From assembly GCA_965371855.1 (NCBI GenBank), contig CBDUZZ010000103.1:1-11183 (forward strand): 11,183 nucleotides of DNA, given 5' to 3'. A program made the position numbers and the translations under genes. This DNA is from JAADEM01 sp965371855 (GTDB lineage: Bacteria; Bacteroidota; Bacteroidia; Bacteroidales; Marinilabiliaceae). Below, in pieces: positions 1-6,273 of this stretch. Position 1 is the stretch's first letter. Each line of letters opens with the position of its first letter. Under the pieces are notes generated by a model, which did not search any database, had not been told where the DNA came from, and saw nothing but the letters and a program-made list of their open reading frames with translations.

Positions 1-60
1 TTTCAGCTATTTAATGAACTTTTTTTAACTTATTTTCAACTCTTGATTCGCATTAGTCAT
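1..60 (+). other. 5' exon flank of the group II intron (IBS1 at 55-60)
   Basis: This is the sequence left of the predicted intron 5' splice site. Its last six bases, AGTCAT (55-60), form the candidate IBS1, the exon site base-paired by the intron during splicing and retrohoming. Reading frame 1 is open through all 20 codons and stays open for eight more codons if joined to the 3' exon at 1765. It may therefore be the end of an interrupted gene that begins outside the window. The peptide is hydrophobic and matches no family I recognise, so this is only a possibility. Confidence 0.4.
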
Positions 61-211
61 GTATGGATAAAAGAGATGAGCGAAAGCGAACCTACCGATG
101 AAGCATCGAGAAAGCGGTACTTACTGCCAAAACCGAGACATCGTGCGGTCTCAGGGATTAGCATAGCGGTTACCTGTTTATTGGCTATGTGGCAGTCGTT
201 GTTTAGGGGGC

Positions 212-217
212 ATGACT
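212..217 (+). other. candidate exon-binding site EBS1
   Basis: ATGACT is the exact reverse complement of the six exon bases AGTCAT directly before the predicted 5' splice site. The pairing extends to a seventh base pair (C211 with G61) across the junction. It lies about 150 nt into domain I, within a segment starting GGCAGTCGTTGTTTAGGGGG that resembles the EBS-bearing part of domain I. A chance 6-nt match somewhere in 300 nt is not rare, so the support comes mainly from its being flush with the splice site. I did not find a convincing EBS2/IBS2 pair. Confidence 0.45.
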
Positions 218-421
218 TTTATTCGGGCTTATTTGTGGAACACAGGAAACCTTATGATAATGTAAAAAAAAAAAAAGGAAAGCCAAGTACGAAAATGCAA
301 GGTAATTACTAATGTATCATGAGGTGGCGGATGAACTCGTAGTAGCAATGAAGATTCTGTAATGGAATTTGAGCAAAGGGGTTCAATCATACAGTTTTTA
401 AATTAAATACAACTCAAAATT

Positions 422-1678
422 ATGAGTAGGATGTTTAAAGAGAAAGCAAGACCAATACCGATTACAGGTATTATGGTAGAAGATGCTTTCAGAAAAGTAA
501 AATCGAATAAAGGAAGTGCAGGAATAGATAAGATAAGCATCTCACAATTTGAAGAGAAGCTATCTGATAACCTGTACAAAATCTGGAATCGATTATCTTC
601 TGGAAGCTATTTTCCACCAGCAGTAAAAGAACAAGAAATCAAGAAAGACAATGGTAAAACAAGGAAACTTGGAATACCAACAGTTTCAGACAGAGTTGCT
701 CAACAGGTAATCAAAGATTATCTGGAACCACGGCTAGAAGAATCATTTCATGATTCTTCCTACGGTTACAGACCATTTAGAAGTGCACATCAAGCATTGG
801 AAAGCGTAAGAGAAAATGTAAGGAAATATGCATGGGTTATAGACCTTGACATAACAGCATTCTTCGATAATGTAGACCATGAAAAGATGATGTTAGCTTT
901 AGACAGGCATGTAGACGAAAAGTGGGTTAAAATGTATGTGAAAAGATGGTTAGAAGCACCAGTGGCAACAACCAATGGTGAATTGATTACAAAAGATGGG
1001 AAAGGCACACCACAAGGTGGCGTCATCAGTCCATTACTAGCCAACCTATATTTACATTATAGTTTTGATAAGTGGATGGAAATCAATTTTGCTGAAATTC
1101 CTTTTGTAAGGTATGCAGACGATATGGTTATTCATTGCAAAACTGAAGCACAAGCAATTTTTATTCTTGATAATATCCAAACACGATTGCAAGCATGTAA
1201 TCTATCAGTACACCCTGATAAAACAGTTATAGTCTATTGTAAAGATTATAGACGGAACTTAAAAGACAAGAAAACAAGGTTTGATTTTCTTGGTTTTAGT
1301 TTTCATCCTATGAGTAAGAAATCCTATAGGGGTGGAATGTTTCTAGGGTATGGTTGTGAGATTAGCAAGAAGTCCTATTCTAAAAAAGTAGGAGAATTGC
1401 GTAAGCTCAAATTTGACAGATGGGCAAAATCGTGGCAGGACATTGTTAATTTACTTGATGATAAAATACGGGGATGGGTACAATACTTTGATAAATTCCA
1501 GTATCGTACCTTAACTAAAGTTTTTCATCGCTTTCATAATCGGTTAGCAAAATGGTTAATGAATCGTTATAAAAGGTTTAAGAATAGTAAGCAAAGGGCA
1601 TTTAATCATTTACATTTTATTCGTAAAAGATACCCCTATCTATTTTACCATTGGCGTATTGGTTATCATTTAGTGTAG
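422..1678 (+). CDS. ltrA: group II intron reverse transcriptase/maturase
   Basis: This intron-encoded protein (418 aa) binds the intron RNA to assist splicing and copies it into DNA at the target site. Reverse transcriptase motifs appear in order: an N-terminal RT0-like segment, RKLGIP (81-86), DLDITAFFD (141-149, first catalytic Asp), GTPQGGVISPLLANL (195-209) and the catalytic YADD (231-234). The basic, helical C-terminal part (about 300-418), with RGWVQYFDKF followed by many Lys/Arg/Trp/Tyr residues, is the maturase X domain. The protein ends there. There is no HNH endonuclease domain, so targeting would rely on nicks, replication forks or single-stranded DNA, as known for En-minus lineages. 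The frame is complete and all motif residues I can check are present, so the protein may be active. No strong ribosome-binding site precedes the ATG. The symbol follows the LtrA family name; orthology to lactococcal LtrA is not implied. Confidence 0.96.
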   Translation: MSRMFKEKARPIPITGIMVEDAFRKVKSNKGSAGIDKISISQFEEKLSDNLYKIWNRLSSGSYFPPAVKEQEIKKDNGKTRKLGIPTVSDRVAQQVIKDYLEPRLEESFHDSSYGYRPFRSAHQALESVRENVRKYAWVIDLDITAFFDNVDHEKMMLALDRHVDEKWVKMYVKRWLEAPVATTNGELITKDGKGTPQGGVISPLLANLYLHYSFDKWMEINFAEIPFVRYADDMVIHCKTEAQAIFILDNIQTRLQACNLSVHPDKTVIVYCKDYRRNLKDKKTRFDFLGFSFHPMSKKSYRGGMFLGYGCEISKKSYSKKVGELRKLKFDRWAKSWQDIVNLLDDKIRGWVQYFDKFQYRTLTKVFHRFHNRLAKWLMNRYKRFKNSKQRAFNHLHFIRKRYPYLFYHWRIGYHLV

Positions 1679-1690
1679 TCTGTATGATAA

Positions 1691-1724
1691 GAGCCGTATG
1701 AAGGGAGACTTTCACGTACGGTTC
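1691..1724 (+). ncRNA. group II intron domain V (catalytic hairpin)
   Basis: This is a canonical 34-nt domain V. The basal helix pairs GAGCCGTA (1691-1698) with TACGGTTC (1717-1724) and contains the AGC catalytic triad at 1692-1694. A two-nucleotide bulge CG (1715-1716) separates it from an upper helix TGAAGG/CTTTCA (1699-1704 with 1709-1714), which is capped by a GAGA (GNRA) tetraloop at 1705-1708. All metal-binding landmarks are intact. It starts 12 nt after the maturase stop codon. Confidence 0.95.
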
Positions 1725-1764
1725 TGTGAGAGGGATGGGGTGTAATTCCCTGTTCCTACTCGAC
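1725..1764 (+). ncRNA. group II intron domain VI with branch-point A1758 and 3' splice site
   Basis: The helix pairs GAG (1728-1730) with CTC (1759-1761) and AGGGA (1731-1735) with TTCCT (1753-1757), followed by G.U pairs and GGG/CCC (1738-1740 with 1748-1750). A1758 is left unpaired between the first two helical blocks. It is the seventh nucleotide from the 3' end, which is the expected place for the lariat branch-point adenosine. The intron ends GAC at 1762-1764. Confidence 0.85.
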
Positions 1765-2009
1765 ATTGCATCGTGTGGTAAAGTAAAATAAAACAATAGA
1801 GCCACATTCTTGGAAACCAAGCGGCAGAGCCGAGCGGTAAACAGTTCAAACCCCTCGATAAGTACATAGCAATTTGGCTGGGATGCACTGTATTGAGCTT
1901 GTCGAAATATAGTTCAACCGGGTCTCATCGCGGGGTTGCCACAAAATTCGGCACAGGCATTGCAGACCGCTCAGAGTCCTATTTATTATGGGCTGGTTTT
2001 ATTTCTTTT
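1765..2009. other. 3' exon flank and non-coding stretch, locally GC-rich
   Basis: No gene is recognisable between the intron and the DUF805 relic. By eye the part from about 1800 to 1990 is clearly richer in G+C than the AT-rich neighbours. It holds a small imperfect hairpin at 1887-1913 and several short repeated motifs. An open frame at 1893-2084 on the plus strand starts inside that hairpin and runs antisense into DUF805, so I do not count it as a gene. Frame 1 continued from the left exon would stop at TAA 1789-1791. Confidence 0.5.
1887..1913. repeat. imperfect hairpin around a GAGCTTGTCGA core
   Basis: ACTGTATT (1887-1894) pairs with AATATAGT (1906-1913) with one G.U pair, enclosing GAGCTTGTCGA. 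The core resembles the TGAGCTTGTCGAA palindromic units that are scattered between genes in many bacterial genomes. That similarity is from memory; copy number in this genome is unknown. No T-tract follows, so it is not an obvious terminator. Confidence 0.4.
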
Positions 2010-2381
2010 TTAGGCTGCAACTTCTTTAGGGTTTGCTCCATATTGATTTTCCCCAAGATTGCTATCAGTCACCATAAGAACTAATAACCAAATAGCACCA
2101 ATTAAGGGAATAAGTGATATTAGAATCATCCAACCACTTTTTCCAACATCGTGAAGTCTTCTAACTGCAACAGCTAAACCAGGTATAAATACTGCAAGAG
2201 CATAAAGAAAATAGAATAGACCATATGGGAGTCCTTATATTGTCGTTCCGAAAACATTGTCAAGTATTGCTGCTGCTACAAAAAAAATCAAATTAAACAA
2301 TACAAACATCCAATATTCTTTTCGTCTTGCCCGTCCACTAAAACCAACGTAATTTTTTAATACTGCTAAATACCAATTCAT
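2010..2381 (-). pseudogene. DUF805 inner-membrane protein gene with an in-frame TAA
   Basis: Read through, the frame encodes a 123-codon DUF805 (YhaH-type) protein of unknown function. It opens with MNWYLAVLKNYVGFSGRARR, the family hallmark, followed by KEYWMFVLFN and a first membrane helix. After the break it continues with LPYGLFYFLYALAVFIPGLA, VAVRRLHDVGKSGWMILI and a last hydrophobic stretch, ending in a polar tail and TAA at 2012-2010. The reading is interrupted only once, by TAA at 2237-2235 (codon 49), just after the first membrane segment. Frame, length and motifs are otherwise those of a normal DUF805 protein. This is therefore either a very recent nonsense mutation or a base-call error, not old decay. 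The start ATG at 2381 lies 5 bp after the GH95 relic's stop on the same strand. A 48-residue single-helix product could still be made. Confidence 0.88.
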
Positions 2382-2386
2382 AATTA

Positions 2387-2920
2387 TTATCCGTTTATTT
2401 TCCATGCACGCGACCACCCCGTTCCCCCATCGCCACGGTGCGAAAGTGTAACTTTACAAGCTTCTGCAAACTCAGGTGTTGTTAGTGGATGAATTTCATT
2501 TTCGTGTCCCTGGAAATTCAGTAAAATATTTCCGAAAGGCTGGTAACACATCTGCCCGAACGACTGCGACATAAAACGTTCGTTTCCCAACTTTTGAGCC
2601 TCCGCTTGTTTACCATCCCAGAGCAATTGCCTTAGTTCACCTAAAACTTCATAAGCATCTTCGTGCGCATAGTCGTGTGGTTGTACTGCCCACAAGGTCT
2701 CCTCGTTAAACTGAATAATCTCCTCGTTTAATCCGCCATAAACCATAGCGCCCAATCGCCCGTTTCCAATTGGTAAAGCTTCCGGCCAAATTTTGGCAGG
2801 AGCAGTGTACCACAAGGTATTGGACGGACTTAAAACTGTGTTGTCTTTTGTAAAGCCCAGGTTACATGAAACTTGCAATAAAAACAAAAGTAGTAAAGTG
2901 ATAAAGCTTAGGTATTTCAT
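2387..2920 (-). pseudogene. GH95 alpha-L-fucosidase relic, internally deleted and 3'-truncated
   Basis: Intact GH95 enzymes are exported, roughly 800-aa glycosidases that cleave alpha-L-fucose (some act on galactose) from host or plant glycans. This frame has 177 codons. From MKYLSFITLLLLFLLQVSCN (signal peptide, possibly a lipoprotein Cys at 19) it runs through the family's N-terminal block LWYTAPAKIWPEALPIGNGR and IIQFNEETLW, up to FGNILLNFQGHEN. It then jumps to HPLTTPEFAEA and RGDGGTGWSRAWKIN, which in intact enzymes lie hundreds of residues further on, in the catalytic (alpha/alpha)6 barrel. The in-frame deletion junction is near 2494/2495. The match stops after AWKIN near 2393, followed by GGA TAA. 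The catalytic barrel is almost wholly missing, so activity is not expected. The start at 2920 was chosen over the upstream ATG at 2956 because the signal peptide begins there. Confidence 0.88.
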
Positions 2921-3084
2921 ATGTAATATTTTATTTGTTGTCTTTAATTTTCTCAAACTTGCAAATAAAATAGATATGCTGAATTTTTTTTAAAAAACCT
3001 TTACTCTATTAGTTTAAAACTAATTAGTCACGGGATGACTTTACGGATAACGATAAAAACTCTTTTTTACTTGCCTGAATTCAT

Positions 3085-3114
3085 TTTCTTGATTATATTA
3101 TAATCTTATTTTTG
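3085..3114 (+). promoter_or_regulatory. candidate dnaE promoter with palindrome in the spacer
   Basis: TATTTTTG (3107-3114) is an exact match to the Bacteroidetes -7 element TAnnTTTG. The -33 element would be TTT at 3085-3087 (consensus TTG) with the usual 19-bp spacer. The spacer contains the perfect inverted repeat GATTAT-ATT-ATAATC (3091-3105), ending just before the -7 box and well placed to be a repressor operator. The leader to the ATG would be about 110 nt. No transcript data; the palindrome is AT-rich and could be accidental. Confidence 0.4.
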
Positions 3115-3198
3115 ACTATTTACTAATCATTTTTAAAAATAACAGACGCAATATTTTGCATCTCATCGAAAAAAGCATTTACCCATAGAACACTATAA

Positions 3199-3230
3199 CA
3201 ATTCAGCAATTCAACAATTTAACAATTCAA
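3199..3230 (+). repeat. four 8-bp tandem repeats next to the dnaE start codon
   Basis: Four units in perfect register read CAATTCAG, CAATTCAA, CAATTTAA, CAATTCAA. The array ends 2 bp before the ATG at 3233 and fills the whole ribosome-binding region. The preceding octamer CACTATAA (3191-3198) could be a degenerate fifth unit. No Shine-Dalgarno is present in or near it, so initiation probably depends on this unstructured A-rich leader. A change in copy number would alter leader length but not the coding frame. Confidence 0.8.
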
Positions 3231-3232
3231 CC

Positions 3233-6181
3233 ATGTACCTCTGTCACTCATATTACAGTTTACGCTATGGTACAATGTCTCCCGCAGATTTAGTTACCAT
3301 AGCTTCGTCATACAATATAAACACACTTGTACTAACCGACATAAACAATTCTACAGGTGTGTTCGATTTTATTAAAATTTGTAGGGAGCATAACATAAAA
3401 CCGATAGCCGGTATAGAATTCCGTAACAACAACAAACTTCTGTATACCTGTATTACCAAAAACAATGAAGGGTTTCGTGAGCTAAACAGTTTTCTTACCA
3501 CGCACAACTTAAACAAAACCCCACTACCTAAAGATGCTCCGGAGTTTCAGTGTTGCTATGTAATTTATCCGTTTGGAAGGAAAAAGCCGGATGAATTAAA
3601 AGAGTATGAATATACCGGCATTAAACATACAGAATTAAACCAACTTCTCTCCTCCCCTTTCATACACCGGCAGGACAGACTTGTGATTTGGCAACCTGTT
3701 ACTTTTAAAAACAGAGAGGAATACATACTGCATAAACATCTACGAGCCATCAACCGCAACATACTTTTAAGTCGCATTAAACCGGATGACCTGGCGTACA
3801 GTAATGAAACATTCATCCCCCCCGGGCTACTTATGAATAAATTTCGAAACTACCCCAATATAATTGAAACCACTAAAAAACTTCTTGACGGTTGCTCTTT
3901 TGAGTTTGACTTCAGAACTATTAAAAACAGACAAACATTTACAGGAAGCAAACAAGATGATTTGGCCTTGCTTGAAAAACTGGCACTTGAAGGTATGGAG
4001 TATCGATACGGTAAAAACAACCTCACTGCACATAAAAGAGTAAAGAAAGAGCTTGGCATAATTAACAAAATGGGATTTGCTTCCTACTTTCTGATTACGT
4101 GGGACATTATTCGATACTCTATGTCGCGCGGGTTTTATCATGTGGGTCGTGGCAGTGGAGCTAACAGTGTAGTGGCATACTGCCTGAAAATTACCGATGT
4201 TGACCCCATTGAACTGGATCTTTACTTTGAACGTTTCCTGAATCCTAAACGCACTTCACCACCCGATTTCGATATCGACTACTCCTGGAAAGAGCGTGAT
4301 GCCGTACAGGATTATATCTTCAAACGGTACGGACACGAACATACAGCACTGTTCGGTGCCATGTCTACATTTCAAAGTAAAGCAGCAATTCGTGAGTTGG
4401 GCAAAGTTTACGGCCTTCCAAAAGAAGAGATTGACAGTCTCATCGTTCATCCTGAGAAATACCAACACGATTCCGTTGCAAAGCAAATCCTGACGATTGG
4501 AGAAAAACTAAACGGATTTCCAAACCTGCGAACCATACATGCCGGGGGTATTCTCATCTCTGAGAAACCTATCGCATACTACACAGCCCTTGACCTGCCC
4601 CCGAAAGGTTTTCCTACAACCCAGTTTGATATGTATGTTGCCGAATATATAGGTTTTGAGAAGCTCGATATCCTGTCGCAACGAGGCATTGGCCATATAA
4701 AAGATTGTGTGGATATTGTTGCAAAAAACAGAGGTGTAACGATTGACATCCACAATATTGAAAAATTCAAAAAGGACACAAAAGTAAAGAGTCTTCTGCA
4801 ACAAGGTGAAACAATCGGGTGCTTTTACATCGAAAGTCCGGCCATGCGCGGCCTGCTTAAAAAACTTCGCTGCGATAACTATATAAGTCTGGTGGCAGCC
4901 AGCTCCATCATTCGCCCCGGCGTAGCCAAATCGGGCATGATGCGTGAATACATCAAACGGTTCCATAACCCTGACGGCTTTAGTTATCTGCACCCTGTAA
5001 TGAAAGAGCAACTACAGGAGACTTACGGAGTAATGGTGTATCAGGAGGATGTGCTGAAGGTCTGTCACCATTTTGCCGGCCTCGACCTGGCCGATGCCGA
5101 TGTACTGCGCCGTGCTATGAGTGGCAAGTACCGTTCGCACAAAGAGTTTCAGCGTATTAAAGATAAGTTCTTCAGTAATTGCAAAAACCAAGGTCACTCT
5201 GATAGTATTACAGGTGAAGTATGGCGGCAGATAGAGTCTTTTGCAGGTTACTCATTTTCAAAAGCCCACTCGGCCTCTTATGCCGTGGAAAGTTTTCAGA
5301 GTCTCTACCTCAAAGCTCACTACCCTTTAGAATTTATGGTTGCAGTAATAAACAACTTTGGCGGCTTTTACCACACGCAAGTATACATCAACGAAGCCCG
5401 GCGTTGGGGAGCAACAATTAATCTTCCATGTGTAAACAAAAGCAAATACCTCACTTCAATAATTGGAAAAGATATCTATCTCGGATTTGTTCATATTCAA
5501 AATCTTGAAGAGAAAATAGCAAAGCATCTAATTAAAGAACGAAAAGTCAACAACCATTTTTCCGGACTTGAAGATTTCATCAACCGTACAGGCACAGGCA
5601 CCGAGCAGATGACAATTCTCATTCGTACCGGTACATTCCGTTTTACCGGAAAGAACAAAGCCGAACTACTTTGGGAACTACATTCGTTATCCGGAGGAAA
5701 AAAATCATTTCAGCCATCAAAAACGCTTTTCACACCACCAAAAACAAACTACCGTCTGCCTGAGTTAATCTATGGAAAAACAGAAAATGCTTACGACGAG
5801 ATTGAATTGCTCGGCTTTCCTGTCACCCTCACACTGTTCGACATGTTACAAACAAAATTTAGAGGCAAAGTGTTTGCCAACGAGATGCTCAAACACACAG
5901 GTAAGTCAGTACGTATGCTTGGTGAACTGGTTACTATCAAATATGTAAAAACATCACGTAACCAGATAATGCACTTCGGTACGTTCCTCGATGTGAGTGG
6001 TGAGTTCTTTGATACTGTTCACTTCCCGCAATCACTGAAAAACTATCCTTTCCGGGGATATGGTGTTTACCTGTTATTAGGAAAGATTGTTGAAGAGTTC
6101 GGGTACGCAACACTTGAAGTTCAGAAGATGGCTAAGATGCCGTATGATGAAGTGAGGAAAGTTCAGATGATAATCCATTGA
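3233..6181 (+). CDS. dnaE: DNA polymerase III alpha subunit, short DnaE2/ImuC-like type
   Basis: A C-family DNA polymerase of 982 aa, shorter than replicative DnaE (about 1,160 aa or more) and near the size of the error-prone DnaE2/ImuC group used in translesion synthesis. Order: PHP domain (about 1-200) beginning MYLCHSYYSLRYGT; palm with VGRGSGANS (304-312), PDFDID (344-349, catalytic D345 and D347) and the third Asp, D479, in EKLDILSQR; fingers with YQEDV (603-607) and GYSFSKAHSASYA (672-684); a helix-hairpin-helix-like region; and a C-terminal OB fold (about 890-970). All three catalytic aspartates are present. The PHP domain looks degenerate: one His (H5) remains of the usual HxHxH and TDH is TDI, so PHP exonuclease activity is doubtful. 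No DinB/ImuB-like partner is adjacent, and the upstream neighbour is the GH95 relic. The start fits the family N-terminus. The error-prone role is inferred from size and type, not shown. Confidence 0.93.
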   Translation: MYLCHSYYSLRYGTMSPADLVTIASSYNINTLVLTDINNSTGVFDFIKICREHNIKPIAGIEFRNNNKLLYTCITKNNEGFRELNSFLTTHNLNKTPLPKDAPEFQCCYVIYPFGRKKPDELKEYEYTGIKHTELNQLLSSPFIHRQDRLVIWQPVTFKNREEYILHKHLRAINRNILLSRIKPDDLAYSNETFIPPGLLMNKFRNYPNIIETTKKLLDGCSFEFDFRTIKNRQTFTGSKQDDLALLEKLALEGMEYRYGKNNLTAHKRVKKELGIINKMGFASYFLITWDIIRYSMSRGFYHVGRGSGANSVVAYCLKITDVDPIELDLYFERFLNPKRTSPPDFDIDYSWKERDAVQDYIFKRYGHEHTALFGAMSTFQSKAAIRELGKVYGLPKEEIDSLIVHPEKYQHDSVAKQILTIGEKLNGFPNLRTIHAGGILISEKPIAYYTALDLPPKGFPTTQFDMYVAEYIGFEKLDILSQRGIGHIKDCVDIVAKNRGVTIDIHNIEKFKKDTKVKSLLQQGETIGCFYIESPAMRGLLKKLRCDNYISLVAASSIIRPGVAKSGMMREYIKRFHNPDGFSYLHPVMKEQLQETYGVMVYQEDVLKVCHHFAGLDLADADVLRRAMSGKYRSHKEFQRIKDKFFSNCKNQGHSDSITGEVWRQIESFAGYSFSKAHSASYAVESFQSLYLKAHYPLEFMVAVINNFGGFYHTQVYINEARRWGATINLPCVNKSKYLTSIIGKDIYLGFVHIQNLEEKIAKHLIKERKVNNHFSGLEDFINRTGTGTEQMTILIRTGTFRFTGKNKAELLWELHSLSGGKKSFQPSKTLFTPPKTNYRLPELIYGKTENAYDEIELLGFPVTLTLFDMLQTKFRGKVFANEMLKHTGKSVRMLGELVTIKYVKTSRNQIMHFGTFLDVSGEFFDTVHFPQSLKNYPFRGYGVYLLLGKIVEEFGYATLEVQKMAKMPYDEVRKVQMIIH

Positions 6182-6207
6182 CAAAATCCAAGGTTATATA
6201 AAAGGAA

Positions 6208-6247
6208 AGGGCTCATATCCGCCGCGACGGACGTAGGTTAGAGCCCT
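6208..6247. terminator. inverted repeat between convergent genes, possible terminator
   Basis: AGGGCTC (6208-6214) pairs with GAGCCCT (6241-6247). Inside it, TCCG (6218-6221) pairs with CGGA (6228-6231) around CCGCGA. It lies between the dnaE stop (6181) and the nuclease stop (6274). On the minus strand the outer stem is followed by TTTCCTTTT, so it could end nuclease transcription. There is no T-tract on the plus side, and the 26-nt outer loop is long for a simple terminator. Confidence 0.4.
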
Positions 6248-6273
6248 GCCCCCACTACTCAATTTGACCTCTG

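Larger units (their letters stand above)
61..1764 (+). mobile_element. group II intron, compact, with maturase ORF
   Basis: A self-splicing retroelement of about 1.7 kb. The 3' end is well supported: a 34-nt domain V (1691-1724), a domain VI helix with a bulged A, and an intron terminus CTACTCGAC ending in the expected AY dinucleotide at 1764. The 5' end is placed at GTATG (61-65), a variant of the GUGYG consensus. It is followed by a GAGATGAGCGAAAGCGAACC segment (75-94) typical of domain I in bacterial introns. The choice is backed by a 6-nt IBS1 flush with this site and a matching EBS1 at 212-217. A GTAGTAG...ATGAAG segment near 338-352 looks like domain III. RNA outside the ORF is only about 450 nt, and the maturase sits in the domain IV position. 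The long open frame at 43-312 is ribozyme RNA, not a gene. Sub-class cannot be assigned by eye. The left boundary is less certain than the right. Confidence 0.85.

Noticed and set aside
43..312. 89-codon open frame at the left end of the intron
   Set aside because: It lies across the predicted 5' splice site and ribozyme domain I, includes a 12-A run, and shows no protein-like features.
1815..1860. tRNA-like look (GAGCCGAGCGGTAAACAG... GTTCAAACCCC)
   Set aside because: A T-arm-like string is present, but no acceptor stem, anticodon arm or matching D-arm can be built around it.
1893..2084. 63-codon plus-strand open frame after the intron
   Set aside because: It starts within a hairpin and runs antisense into the clearly recognisable DUF805 sequence.
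3026..3040. AGTCA-CGGGA-TGACT small hairpin upstream of dnaE
   Set aside because: Only 5 bp, no T-tract and far from any gene end; expected by chance in a region this size.
4508..5011. 167-codon minus-strand frame inside dnaE, and shorter ones in the same gene
   Set aside because: Antisense shadows of a strongly conserved polymerase frame, with no family features.
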